This document shows, one piece after another, positions 11,991-23,700 of a stretch of DNA of 64,000 bases (the stretch's first letter is position 1; each line of letters begins with the position of its first letter). A program made the position numbers and the translations under genes. Source of the stretch: Triadica sebifera (lineage: Eukaryota; Streptophyta; Magnoliopsida; Malpighiales; Euphorbiaceae); NCBI GenBank assembly GCA_023653625.1, contig CM042898.1, positions 20,755,501 to 20,819,500 on the forward strand, read 5' to 3'. The notes under the pieces are model-generated. The model had not been told where the DNA came from and searched no databases. It saw only the letters and a list, made by a program, of their open reading frames with translations.

Positions 11991-13688
11991 TATTTGGCTT
12001 TGAAGAATGAATCAGATTCATAAACGCAGCAGAAAAATAAAATTTTTAAAACCCAAAACAAAAGATCATACTTGTGCCATTAAAACTAATTTATATAAAA
12101 ATAGATGTTAGAAATTATACCTTGTAATTTCTTATTTGTTATTCAAATCCTCACTTTGTTGGATTGTAGCAAACCATAACAATCCACACTAGGATGTCTC
12201 TAATGATAATCCGTGCGAAGAATGAAGAAGAAACTATCAAAAGAAATAGTTTGAACAAATTCAAAGTGCTAGCTTTGAAAGTGTTATTGAGCGAATTTTG
12301 TTGTCTTAAAAATATTTTTCTCACAAACAATATTTTCATTTATTTTCTGCCATTTGATGTCTTTTCTATTTGAATCAAATTCAAAGAAAAGATGAAAAGT
12401 CAAAAATGGAGAAAAGAGAAATGAATGAATAGTAATTGGCCATAATTGGCCTAATTAAGGCCAAATTCACCCATTGGCCAACGGGAGGGAGGCAGCAGCG
12501 CACTAGGCCTGCTGCGGGCTGCCAGCTGGGTAGGCCAGTAGCCTGCCTAGCCCGTGCGGGCCCTTGACCCTTTGGAATAATTTTTTCTATGCGATCTCAT
12601 CGTGATCCATCCCGAAATAATTCTCTCATATTTTGGATCATATCCAAGACCATTTTACTCATTCTCCATATCTTCAATGCATGTGACCCATTAGATTCCT
12701 GATTATGCTGGCCACTTAAATTAACAATTAATTTAAGCAAGTCATGATTGGTATCTAGCAACACATCATTACCCCCAATTGACCGAAAAATTATTGGTTT
12801 GACTACGAAACTTTCCATAGACAATTTTCGTGTTATTATTCCTTTCACCATTATATACTCCACTCGGTTCAGAGTATGGACATGTGTCAACTCCCACTAG
12901 ACTAACTACATCACGTCTAGTCTAAGTAATGTTAGTTCTTGTCTGTGAGTCTCATTACTCTATTAGATATATCATTGAAGACTATCTTTATAACATTTCC
13001 ACTCCGGCTAGAGATTCCTGAGTAATGACCATGACAAGAGGCCATGGGTATACACTCCTATCATGAGTGGTGAATTCTTTGTTGGTTACCCAATTACCTT
13101 CGAATACCTCAAGTTGTATCCAATCACCACCATATGAGCAACCTCTCTGAGGCAGCAAGGAATATAGTCAAAATATAGAATCAATATTTAAGATATCCTT
13201 GAGTACCTCAAGTTTAAGGATACTTGCACCATTGCTATGATGAAACTATCATTGGCATTTGAATAGATTATCCATATGATTATCTCATAGCTGGTCATCC
13301 AATGTACTTAGCAACACTTAGCAAGCATCCACATGTTAACTCTAAACATCTCATGTTTATAGATTATGAGATCTACTACTCGATCCAATCAAGGAGTGTA
13401 ACATGTGCTAGTCTGTCCAGATTAATAATGTCTCGTCTCATTAATCCTATGACTAGGGATAATTTTGATACTAACATAATTACACATGATAAGAATCTTA
13501 ATATCATGATTTCATCATGATTTCCTTCATGCTATGTTATGTATCAATGACTTCATTAATTGATTTAAGATCACTTATCAATTCATATATCAAATGAATA
13601 TCAAAATTAATGAAAAAGCCTTTTATTAATCAAATAAATTTGTACAATAAGTGCTAAAAGTGATTGCCTTTAGAGCACTCCTCTAACA
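11991..13688 (-). repeat. Solo LTR nested inside the LTR
   Basis: A single complete LTR of the same family (TATTTGGCTTTGAAGAATG to gcactcctctaaca) lies inside the other LTR, with no internal region or partner. Flanking CGAGA (11986-11990) and TGAGC (13689-13693) look like a decayed target duplication. It includes a GC-rich stretch near 12480-12560 that the other copies lack or have in shorter form. The origin is most simply LTR-LTR recombination after insertion. Confidence 0.75.
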
Positions 13689-14240
13689 TGAGCAACCTCT
13701 TTGAGACAACAAGGAATAATGTCAAAATACAGAATCAATATCCAAGATATCCTTAAGTACCTCAAGTCTAAGGATACTTGTACTATTGCTATGATGAGAC
13801 TATCATTGACATTTGAATAGATTATCCATAAGATTGTCTTATAATTAGTCATCCAATGTACTTAGCTACACTTAGCAAGCATCCACATGTTAACTCTAAA
13901 TATCTTATGTTTACAGATTATGAGATCTACTATTTTATCCAATCAAGTAGTATAACACGTGCTAGTCTATCCGGATTAATAATGTTCTGTCTTATTAATC
14001 CTATAACTAGTGATAATTTAGATACTAACATAATTATACATGATAAGAATCTCAATATCATGATCTCATCATGATTTTCTTCATGCTATGTTATGTATCA
14101 AGGACATCATTAATTAATTCAAGTTCATTATCAATTCATATATCAAATGAATATCAAATTAAGGAAAATACCTTTTATTAATCAAATAAATTTGTACAAT
14201 AAGTGCTAAAGGTGATTGCCTCTAAAGCACTTCTCTAACA
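13689..14240 (-). repeat. LTR (5') of the non-coding element, right part
   Basis: This continues the LTR begun at 10920 and ends with the family terminus cttctctaaca. It contains the same terminal landmarks as the other copies (cttagcaagcatccacatgt, then a tttgtacaataagtgc motif). Confidence 0.8.
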
Positions 14241-14394
14241 TATTAATAGTCATAATGCCTTTTAAGTTCATATGCATATGCAATTGCATCTAGGCATTCA
14301 TTAACCATTATATGCCACACATATACCTTACATATACCATATATATACCACATAGGCCACACATATACCATATATATACCACTATTCATAATAC
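14241..14394 (+). repeat. Probable right part of the inserted Gypsy LTR fragment
   Basis: A short AT-rich stretch with repeated cacatatacc / catatatacc words lies between the non-coding element and the resumption of Copia-2 coding sequence. It is assigned to the 6050 insertion by position only. Confidence 0.35.
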
Positions 14395-15345
14395 ATTAAT
14401 TGTTCAAATTTGTGTTAATGATATTATTTTTGGGGCTACTAATGAATTGCTTTGTCAAGAGTTGCTAATTGTATGACTTAGGAATTCAAATGAACATGAT
14501 GGGTGAACTCAAATTATTTCTCAATCTTTAAATCAAGTAAAACAAAGAAGGCATTTGATTAACTAGTCTAAGTACACAAAGGAACTGCTAAAGAAAATTG
14601 GAATGGAAGAATGTAAGACAATGAGTACATCAACTAAATTGGATAAGAACAAGAAGGGTAAGCCTATAGATGAAAAGCTCTATAGAGGTATGATCGAATC
14701 ACTTTTATATCTTATTGCTTCAAGACCTCATATTATGTACTCTGTAGCTTATGTGCTAGGTTTCAATCTAGTCCTAAATAGTCACATCTAAATGCTGTAA
14801 AAGAATATTAAAATATCTTTATGGCACAATGCATTTAGGATTATGGTATCCTAGAAATATATCTTTTTATCTAACTGGTTTTTGTGATGTTGATTATGCT
14901 AGTAGTCTATTAGATAGAAAAAGTACATATGGACTTTGTCACTTTATAGGAGAATATTTAGTTTCTTGGTTTACTACAAAATAAGTTTCATTTACCTTAT
15001 CCACTATCAAAGCTGAATACGTAGTAGTTGGTTGTTGTTGTACTCAGGTTCTTTAGATAAAACAACAGTTAAAGACTATGGTCATGTGATTGATCATATT
15101 CCCATTAATTGTGATAACACTAGTGCTATAAATCTTTCAAAAATCCCATTAAGCATTCAAGGAATAAACATATTGATATAAGACATCATTTCATTAGAGA
15201 TCATGTTCAAAATGGTGATGTAGTGTTAGAATTTATTGACACTAATAATCAATTAGTTGATATTCTTACCAAATCCTTAAATGAAAAAAGAGTTTGTTTT
15301 ATAAAAAGGGAACTTGGTATGCTTGATGGAAGCATTTTTTCTTGA
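14395..15345 (+). pseudogene. Copia-2 RT C-terminal half and RNase H
   Basis: Reading resumes with VQICVNDIIFGATNE, the YVDD catalytic block in degraded form (one aspartate changed to asparagine). A GELKLFLNLQIKQ block follows, then the open segment 14603-14791 with TSTKLDKNKKGKP and LYRGMIESLLYL. RNase H follows with TGFCDVDYASSLLDRKSTYG and IKAEYVVVGCC. The pol terminus LNEKRVCFIKRELGMLDGS is followed by a stop at 15343-15345. Several stops and frame changes make it inactive. Confidence 0.8.
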
Positions 15346-16085
15346 ATTAAAAAATTGCATTTCTCATATTTGTTTGATTATATTATATTTTGAATCTTAA
15401 GTGAAAATATTTTGATGATATTTTATGAATTAAAAGTTGTGATATTTTGTTTGAAAAGTGCTAGAATAAAATCCTTTTCTTAAAATTAAATCTTAATTTT
15501 TTTTCTTTTAAAGGGATTCACACCCGTGACAATATAATCACGGTTGCGAATATAATTGACAAAACGGTGCATTTAAGTTTCACAGCTTAGTGCCCATGAC
15601 AATTAGGCTTCATGCCCGTGAATATCGAAGAGAGAATAGATAAAATGTTCACACTTAAGGTTCACGGCTTGGCAACCTATGAACTGGTTCTTTATGTCCA
15701 TGAAGAGTTAGTCATGACTGTAAAGAACGCGATATAACCTTAAATTCCATCTTTTTCTTCCTCACTTTCTCTTTCACTCTCCACCAGTCACCGTAAACCT
15801 TTACGGTTTTACATTGTTGTCTCTCATATTTTCAACATTTTTCTTCTTTTTTGGACCGATTTCCACCTTTTCTCATCTCTTAATCAAGTTTTTTCACAAG
15901 TTTTGAGTGTTTTTATCAATGTTTTAGGAGATTTTGCAAAACCCATTCTCGAGTTACTATTCACCCACAGGCAACTCATTTTTCTCCTACTTTTTGGTAG
16001 ATTTTTATTAGCAACCGCAACAGGTTCATCATGAGGCACAGGCACACGAGTAAAGTTCATTGCTTCTTAACTAGTCACAGACCCA
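15346..16085 (+). other. Copia-2 spacer between pol and the extra ORF
   Basis: This is non-coding sequence. From 15518 to about 15735 it is crowded with half-sites such as ttcacacccgtgac (15518) and ttcatgcccgtgaat (15609), the same words that fill the LTRs. A pyrimidine-rich stretch follows at 15745-15860. This could be a secondary promoter or leader for the ORF at 16086, which is an inference. Confidence 0.4.
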
Positions 16086-17163
16086 ATGCTCTCCTTGTTG
16101 CCCTTCAATGCCTTTCAAAAGTACAATTTTCTAGAAACTTATCTTATTCTCAATTCTAAAGCCTTTGACTGGGAATGTGTTAGGATAGTAGGAAGTGAAA
16201 ATGATGTTAGGATATGGCTAACAAACTTGGGGTTGATGGATTTTGTAGATATTTTTGATCCTACATTTTGGGAAATTACTTTGGAATTTTTTAGTGCCTT
16301 ACATGTTGATAATTTTGGAAAAGTATATTTCCAGCTTCACTCTGAGACACATGAGTTGTTAGCTGATGAATCTAGTGAGGGTTTAATGAATGAAATAGAT
16401 GTTGTAGATGTTGTTGCTACTGATGCATGGAGTCATGTTAGTAGAGGCTCTATTTGGGATGTTAGATTGTCAAAGAACACGAATCTAGCTTTTCTTGCTC
16501 TAAAATATATTCATAGATTTATGACATACAACATTTTCACTAGGGGTGATAGTAATGAGGTTGTCCGCAAAATTGAGTATTTATTTTTTGATTATGCTAG
16601 GAAATGGCAGCCTATTGTTATGAGTCGATGGTTTACGAACCTTCTGTTATCCAAAGATACTTGACCTATAAGAGATATTTTGATAGGTAGTTATGTGACT
16701 CACCTTGCTGTTAAACTCAACCTTTTAGATTTGGATGATCACACCTTCACTACCATACTTGTTCTAGCTAAGGACAAGTTAGATATTGAGTTTTTTTTTG
16801 AAGATAAGGGTTGTTGCTAGGATCAGTTCTTAGGGAGATATCTTATATAGGTCTAAGGACCCCTAGGATGAGGTGATTTGGGAGGATGATGACACTGATG
16901 CCTTCAGAATAGGTTTAGAGGGTCGAGGACAGCGTAAGAGAACTAGAGTTGTGCCTTTTGATTCCCTAGCTAGAGAAACGTCCTCCTCATCTCTTTATAG
17001 ATATGATGCAGCAGCTCATTGCTCAGATGGATATGCTGTAGCAAGAATTTCATTAGAGATTCGATATTGTCCAGCAATCGTTTGGAGACTTTAGGAAGGA
17101 TTTTGATGCTCGTATCTCAGCGGTTGAGTCCGAGATCGCCAATCTTCATCTTCATCAAACTTA
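16086..17163 (+). pseudogene. Copia-2 extra ORF after pol (plant transposon protein-like)
   Basis: An open frame of 192 codons (16086-16664) continues in pieces, after a stop at 16662, to a coiled-coil-like tail near 17060-17163 (FGDFRKDFDARISAVESEIA). The middle part, with KYIHRFMTYNIFTRGDSNEV, the YLFFDYARKW block and then SYVTHLAVKLNLL, resembles the domain seen in Athila ORF1 and in proteins labelled putative plant transposon protein. No transmembrane segment or signal peptide is seen, so an envelope function is not supported. An upstream ATG at 16031 lies in another frame, so a frameshift near the start is possible. The role is unknown. Copia-1 carries a matching tail at 1-163. Confidence 0.55.
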
Positions 17164-17630
17164 GGATCAGCCATGACCATCCAACATTATTTTATCCTTT
17201 TATTTGTTTTTAAACATTTTTTGGATATTGTCTTAGACTATTTCTGCAAACTTTTTGGGTTGTAAAATTATTACAAACTATTTATACATATGGTTGTCTT
17301 CTTTTCTCTTCTTTAGTATTAATTTCTTTTCGATAGTGACAAAGGGGGAAAATGTTTGCTAATATGTGGCTGAGTTTTTAAATTGTTGTCTACATTTTTA
17401 TTTTTATTTTTGCTTGTGATAAATATTTGGTATACATTGATTATATGACATGTTTAAAATTCTACATACTTTAGCAAAATATAATAATGTACATATTTGT
17501 TTTACTTGACAAAATATGGCATGCCTTACATATCTACATATTTAATTTTAAGCTTCATTTGAGGGGGAGAAATTTATTCTCCTTAGCCATATATTGCACA
17601 ATTATTTATCACTATAAAAAAAAGGGAGGT
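17164..17630 (+). other. Copia-2 3' spacer and polypurine tract
   Basis: This is a non-coding tail. It ends with a purine run of A residues followed by gggaggt at about 17614-17630, immediately before the LTR start TGTTGAACC at 17631. The layout is the same as Copia-1 164-657. Confidence 0.65.
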
Positions 17631-18724
17631 TGTTGAACCTTCAAGGTTATTCACATAATTTTGATGATAATAAATAATTGAGCAATAAAGAATTTAACCA
17701 TATTTTAATGTTTGAGTGATTAATAGGTTAAATATTTATTGAATCATCAAAGCCAAAATAAATCAGTCAATATTTGCAAAAATAAGTTGTTCACGCTCGT
17801 GAAGCTTAAATTCATGCATGTGATAGAACTTGAAGTAGAAATTCAAAAGTTCAAGTTGTTCACGCCCGTAATTAGTATGTCACTCTCGTGAAGGTTAAAG
17901 ACAAAAATCTCAAGCGGTCAGAATCATTCACGACCTTATTCACAATTTGAAAGAAACTATTCACACCTGCGAACATACCATTCACGCCTGTGAATGTTTT
18001 GATTTAGAATTTAGAATTTTGAAGATCAAGAAATTCACGCCTGTGAAGACATGGAAATATGACTGTTTCAGTACATTCCAAGATTGTTGAATGACTAGAT
18101 TTTGAATTAATGCATCCCTAATGACTAGATTTTGAAGGAATACTATAAATAGCTCATTCTACTAATGGAAAATCACAAATTAGAGCAACAAAAGCTTCAT
18201 TACATTGAGAATTTCTTCAGAAATTATAATTAAGAGTTTATGCATTAATTCTTTGAAGTACTTCATCTTATTCTCATTTCGATTTTGTAAAGCTCAAGTG
18301 ATCTTGAGTTTGAATGTTTTATTCTATCAAGCAATTACTCAAGAGTGTGTTTTGAGTTAGTTGGGTTGGGATTAAAACACTTGTAAGAGTTTATTGTGTG
18401 AGCCATAAAATACAAGGAATTGGTTTTTGTGTTAACTAGTAAAATACAAGAGAATTTAGGTTCGGTGTGATTTGAGAGTGAAACACCTAGTTTAGAGTGA
18501 GCTAGTAAAACTCTTGTGTATCTCGTTGAATGAGATAGTGAAAATACCCAATTAAGATTGGGGAGAGGTGTAGGGTTCATTAACATCTGAACCTCTATAA
18601 ATTGTGTGTCTAATTTCTCTTCATGTACTTCTTTTATATTTTGGTTATTTGTAATTGCGGAATTTTTTTTTAATTTTCCTCTAATTCATCCCCCCTTCCC
18701 TTTTTGGTGATTGTATGGGCAACA
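17631..18724 (+). repeat. Copia-2 3' LTR
   Basis: It starts TGTTGAACCTTCAAGG and ends gggcaaca, followed by the target duplication CATAT at 18725-18729. It differs from the 5' LTR by scattered substitutions and short indels. It has a dense cluster of TCACG/CGTGA half-sites at 17790-18040. Confidence 0.9.
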
Positions 18725-19281
18725 CATATTTATGACTTCCAAAGGTTAGAAAAACAAATGCAAAACGTGCATTAAATCTTCTAATCTTGTATATCCTTGT
18801 GTATTTAATTCATTTTACCATTCTTATTGTAAGAACCATAATTGCTCAAAATTGTTGATCTTTTTGGTTGGTGAGTGTTTTATTCTTGTAATCAATTACT
18901 AAAAAGTGAGTTTGAGCGAGTTGAGTTGTGAGTGAAACACTTGTAAGGATTTTTGTGTGAGCCATCAAAACACAAGGATTTGGTTATTGTGTTAGCCATT
19001 AAAATATAAGGTTTTTCTGGGTTAGATGTTAGCCAAAAGAGAAACACCATAGTTGGGAGTGACTTAGGCAAAAACTTCAATTGTAACACTTTGTGTGTTA
19101 GTGAAATACCCAATTGAGATTGGGAAGAGTAAGGTTTATTAATATTTGAACCTCTATAAATATTGTTTGTCAAACTTCTCTTTCTCTTTCACAAATTATT
19201 CTTTAGTAAAATTGCCTCAAGCAAAATGTTTTATTACCAACAAATTCTACTCCTCTTTCTTTGTTATTGTTTTGGGCAATA
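18725..19281 (+). repeat. Copia-1 3' LTR, right part
   Basis: This continues the LTR begun at 658. It matches the Copia-3 LTR (56,785-57,346) through aacgtgcattaaatcttctaat, the caatca-acttaaaag region and a terminus tttgggcaata. CACTA transposase sequence follows directly, so Copia-1 is inserted in the CACTA element. Confidence 0.75.
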
Positions 19282-19369
19282 TTAGAAATAGGCATACGGT
19301 TGGAGTTAGCATCGCAAGATACATGAAATAAGACATATCTTCCTCTTGCTTGTTATACATTGTTTAGAA

Positions 19370-19830
19370 AAGAGAAAACAAGCTTTTGTGAATGTCTTTA
19401 TGGTATTAAGGTTCCAAATGGATATTCATCAAATATAAAAAGTCTCATTTCGATGAAGAAATTGAAGTTGGTCATTATGAAATCTCATGATTGTCATGTT
19501 TTAATGCAATAGTTCTTACCGATTGCAATTCGTGGCATACTATCAAGTCATATAAGGAATAATATTACAAGACTTTTTTTTTAAAATGCAATTTGTTGTA
19601 AGATGGTTGATCCTGATACTTTGGATGAGTTGAAAGCTAATGCTGTTGTTACTCTATGTCAACTTGAAATGTATTTTCCTCATTCATTTTTTGACATGAT
19701 AGTTCATTTGGTTGTTCATTTGGTAAGAGATATTAAATTGTGTGGTCCAGTGTATTTGAGATATATATATCATTTTGAGAGATTCATAGGTAACTTAAAA
19801 GGGTACTTGAGAAGCTGATATCGACCAAAA
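19370..19830 (+). pseudogene. CACTA transposase, DUF4218-like segment
   Basis: Pieces read FCECLYGIKVPNGYSSNIKS and MKSHDCHVLMQ, then after a frame change the open segment 19603-19818. The latter has VVTLCQLEMYFPHSFFDMIV, HLVRDIKLCGPVYLRY and FERFIGNLKGYLRS. These are the conserved blocks of the TNPD-type transposase C-terminal region. A stop at 19816 and frameshifts on both sides inactivate it. Confidence 0.8.
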
Positions 19831-19841
19831 AGTAGTGTTAT

Positions 19842-20801
19842 TGAAGGCAATTTGATTGAAAAGGGGATTGAATTTTGCACTAACTACTTATCAGTGTTGA
19901 ACCTATTGGAATTCCTAAGTCTTGTCATGACGAATGACTCGAAGGTAAAGGAACAACTGGATTTAAAATGGTATTACCTAATGCTCAAATGCATGATAAG
20001 GCACACCTACTTGTGTTGCACCACCTTACAGAAGTTCATTTATACTCAGAAAAGCACATGACAATTTTAAGGAATTTGAATCCTTCAAAAGGTGAAATAT
20101 GGTTGACAAATGAACACAATCATTCTTTTATTGGATGGTTTAAAGACCGAGTGATGCTTCAGTTGTCATACGTGTCGGGGGATGTAACTGATATCATTAA
20201 ATGGTTAACATATGGCCTGGGGTTGACTATAATATCTTATGAAGGATATGACATTAGTGGATATGACTTCTATATGAAACGTCAGGATAACAAAAGAACA
20301 ATGCAAAATAGTGGAGTTACCCTGATAGCTTCGTCAAGAGAATTTACTAGTGCTAAAGATACTAGGCCAATATATGTTACAATGCCATATTATAGAATAG
20401 TTGAAGACATTTGAGATCTTGATTATAAGGAATTCAAAAATCCACTTCTTCGATGTAAATGGATTGAAAATTGACATGGTGTTTGAATGGATGATTCAGG
20501 ATTCATATTGGTCAATTTTAATCAGTTGGGTTATGAAGATAATCCATTCATTCTTAGTTCACAAGCCAAACAAGTATTTTACATTGTTAACCCTGCCGAT
20601 AATAAGTGGTCTATTGTTTTTGAAAGTAAAAAGCGTATTGTTGGTATTGATGATGTGGTAAATGAGGAAGAGTATGATCAGTTTGATGAGACTCCCTCAT
20701 TTTCTATTGGGCTACCTATAGTAGTTAAGGAAGAAATATTTGATACAAATTACATTCGTACTGATCATACTGAGGGCTTATGGATCAAAAATCACCAATA
20801 A
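19842..20801 (+). pseudogene. CACTA transposase, DUF4216-like segment
   Basis: The frame moves several times. GIEFCTNYLS (from 19852) gives way to the open segment 19968-20414 with a HLYSEKHM block and WLTNEHNHSFIGWFKDRV, ending in PIYVTMPYYRIVEDI. The open segment 20487-20801 follows, with DDSGFILVNFNQLGYEDNPF and SSQAKQVFYIVNPADNKW, a typical DUF4216 block. The product would be part of the DNA-binding/cutting transposase. It is broken by stops at 20412-20414 and 20799-20801. Confidence 0.75.
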
Positions 20802-20999
20802 CTGATGAACACATATCCATAGTATGTTTATGTGTAAATATAATTTTACATGTGTAATATGATTACATGTGGTTTATGTTGATGATGACCAACTTTTTAA
20901 TATGTGTAATATGCTTAATGTGGTTTATACTAATAATTACCAACTCAAATAAATTGCTATATATTGTGGATTATACTAACATATTTTTTTGTTGTTCTT

Positions 21000-22260
21000 A
21001 TATTACAGGAAATCATGTATGATCAATAAGAAGATTTGGAGCCATCAAGTAACATGATGTCAAGGAAGACTAAGGGAGTTACGACATACAAGAAAATGAA
21101 AAAGAAAGGGGACAAACAAAAGATGATAGAGTTTGATGTAGATTTAGTTCCTACGTCAGTATTGTAGTACGTTTCCATATGAAGATTACAATCAAAAGTT
21201 AGGATAAGATTGATAAGGGTCTCAAGGATACAATTTAACAAGATATCAAGGTACTTTTCTTTCAAATTTATTAACAATCTTAATAAAATGGATTAATTTG
21301 TGATTAATACTAATTAATCAAAAATTTTGTTTTGTAGAAAGAGTTCAATATTTCAGATGATAAGAAGAAGGTTGTACTTAAAAATGTCAAGATGTGATGG
21401 AAGAACTTCTAGCATCGCTTAATAGATAAGTACATAAAAAATCTCAATAAAAAGTCACCATTGGAATTATATGATTTCATCACTGAGGACGATTGGAAAG
21501 AGTTTAAACAAGTCCATGCATTAGAAGAATATAAGGTATATAATTATTAAGTAGAATGCATTTTACTTATGTATTTATTTAATCTCAAGATACTGACTTA
21601 TTCCTTATTTTTGTTTTTGTTAATAGAAAATCAGTGCCAAGGAAAAAGGACACTTAAGCACATAATATGCATCCTCATTTCTTAGATCATATAGGCTATG
21701 CTGGGAAAAGGCCCCAAGGGGTCGTTGAAGGTCCCATATCTTCTTTTTCAACATCATCATCTGTGAGCTTTACTGTTACCTTAACATGTAATGGAAGTTT
21801 TGATTGGCTAAGAGCCAAAACCAAAAAGAGTAATGAAGGAAATTATATAATCCTGATAGAGAAAACAAGAGAAGTGGCACAAAAAATGGTATGTATTGCT
21901 AAATAAATTGTATTTTTAATGACTTGCATCAGCTTATATTGATAATTATATGGTGAACATGATGAGTTAGGGGAAGAAGTCACCGAAGCTAGTTGGGTAC
22001 CAAAAAGATATGATGACATATTGTCACATGCACTTGAAAAATCCAAACATTCAAGTCGTGTCAGGGGTGGTGGAGGGTCAGTGTCCATTAAGAAATTTCA
22101 TGGTAACCCTAACAAGAGGAAACCATATACTTTCATCTAATTAGAGGACACTGCAGCCATTAAGGCCAAATTAGAGGCCAAATTCAAAGTTGAATTTGAG
22201 GCTTCCCAAGCAATGTTCCAAGCACAAATAGCTCACCTTGAGAGCATAATTCTAAAGTAG
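21000..22260 (+). pseudogene. CACTA second protein, Transposase_24-like exons
   Basis: Exon-like pieces are separated by intron-like sequence with gt...ag borders, for example around 21,535-21,627. They include DKYIKNLNKKSPLELYDFIT with EDDWKEFKQ, then HFLDHIGYAGKRP (21,667 frame), then GSFDWLRAKTKKSNEGNYII, then LEKSKHSSRVRGGGG. A lysine/alanine-rich tail with AKLEAKFKVEFEASQAMFQA ends at about 22258. The pattern fits the Transposase_24 (Ptta/En/Spm) family. Internal stops show decay. Confidence 0.6.
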
Positions 22261-22482
22261 AGGACTACCAATTAATTTATCCTTGAGATGGAGGTGGAGA
22301 TGGTCCCTACACATGCTCACCCAACGTCTAGTAGTTGCCAATCTGTGGACCCACCATTTCTAGCTACATAATTGCATGAAAAATTTTGAATTTCATTAAT
22401 ATCACTTCCATTCCATTTTTTCTTTGACTTCCACTTCTACTTCCATTTTAAAGTTACTAATGTTGATTTTTCATTATTTTAG

Positions 22483-23700
22483 ATGTCTACATTGAACAAA
22501 CTGGCTATTATTAGTGAAGGTCAACAAATGATTGTAGCAAGGGGCATGGTTTATCTATCTCTAACTGATAGTATTGTGCACAACAAACCTATCATGCCAA
22601 ATCATGTAAAAGTGTCTATAGATGAGGTATTTTATGGCTGCCATGAAGCCCCATTTCATATGCTTACTGAATACCACAATACAATTGTAGAAGTATATGG
22701 TAGATTTGTTCAGTGGCCACAACATCCTGTGGTTTTTGGAGGGGTAACAATTCTTTCAATTTAGATTATCGCTTTTCATATTTCATAATATTATTCTTTG
22801 ATAGGAACCCAAATTTAAGTCATTAAAGAAGGCAATATGGGCCTTTAGTTAATGAAAGAATTGTAGTGGTTTATCCAAAGAATCAGTTATAAAGCAATAT
22901 GAGTCTTTAGTTAATGAAAGAATTTTAGCAACTTTAAGTGGTGACATGCGGTTTTTGCATGACATGATTGCTAAATTGCCTTATGGGTATATGTTTGAAG
23001 TTCCTTCAAACATTGAGGTGTTGAGGTATCCAATGGATAATTATACGATTCATATCGATATAGAAGACATCGCTCAACTGCTCTCTATGGAATGGCTCGA
23101 TGTCTCAGTAATTTGTATATTTATAATGTAAGATTATATTATTTATTAATAATATTGTAGATTGAACTTCCATATTGGAAAATAATAAATTATGTATGTT
23201 TTGTGATTCATTCATGCAGGTGCCTTCATAGCTTGTGTACTCAATTTGCTATATTGTTAATCGGATTTTTGTGTCCATCAATGCTCCATTTGATGTTCTC
23301 AGAGACTGAAGTGGTGAAAATTTATATTATAGCAGCTATGAAGGAATAAAAAGAAATATAATTCATTCTACGACCATACTTCCAAGAGTACAAGAACATT
23401 TACATTCATGTTTCTTTAACTTTTATTCTCAATATTTTTGCTTCAATATAATTGTATATCTTTAGTAACCATTGGATGTTAATCATATTTTGTTGTGGAC
23501 GGAGTGAGACATTTTTCATAGATCCTCTAGCTTGTGGTAGCCAACAAATAAGTATGAAACATCACCTTACCTAGTAAGTTTTAATACTATCTAATATTTT
23601 CTACAGTTTTTGTAGAGTTTTCAATATATTAATGTTTATATTGATATATACTTATTTTTCAGAACCTACATAACTAAAGCGAAGTAACATTTCGATAAGA
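22483..23700 (+). pseudogene. CACTA-borne Ulp1-like peptidase region
   Basis: The open segment 22483-22764 carries SEGQQMIVARGMVYLSL and YGRFVQWPQHPVVF. The segment 22946-23131 carries MRFLHDMIAKLPYGYMFEVP and IDIEDIAQLLSMEWLDVSVI. Downstream pieces read RPYFQEY and then HWMLIIFC and FFIDPLACG (23,470-23,535), with the histidine and following aspartate of the C48 (Ulp1) peptidase fold. Such peptidase domains are often carried by plant CACTA and MULE elements. Stops and frameshifts make it inactive. Confidence 0.55.

Larger units (their letters stand above)
6802..14240 (-). mobile_element. Non-coding LTR element (LARD-like), minus orientation
   Basis: Two LTRs (6802 to about 8421, and 10920-14240, the latter split by a solo LTR) flank about 2.5 kb of AT-rich sequence without any long open frame. 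At 10901-10919 the sequence ggctttgatactactg is the reverse complement of a degenerate tRNA-iMet primer site. At about 8421-8436 the reverse complement agtgcaagtgggagc is a Copia-type polypurine tract, so the element reads on the minus strand. Flanking GATTA (6797-6801) and TATTA (14241-14245) may be a decayed target duplication. Such elements depend on proteins from other elements. Confidence 0.75.
1226..18724 (+). mobile_element. Copia-2: LTR retrotransposon with nested insertions
   Basis: This is a complete but broken Ty1/Copia-type element. Two LTRs of about 1.09 kb (1226-2315 and 17631-18724) flank gag, protease, integrase, RT and RNase H, in the Copia order with integrase before RT, plus an additional ORF after pol. 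The target duplication is CATAT at 1221-1225 and 18725-18729. The primer site complementary to tRNA-iMet lies at 2318-2329 and the polypurine tract at about 17614-17630. An insertion of about 8.3 kb (6050-14394) interrupts the RT. Stops and frameshifts in every domain make it non-autonomous. The position of the extra ORF resembles the SIRE/Maximus lineage, but the lineage is inferred. Confidence 0.9.

Noticed and set aside
16086..16664. Extra Copia-2 ORF considered as a retroviral-type envelope
   Set aside because: No signal peptide, no transmembrane segment and a coiled-coil tail at the very end; the similarity is to a plant transposon domain instead.
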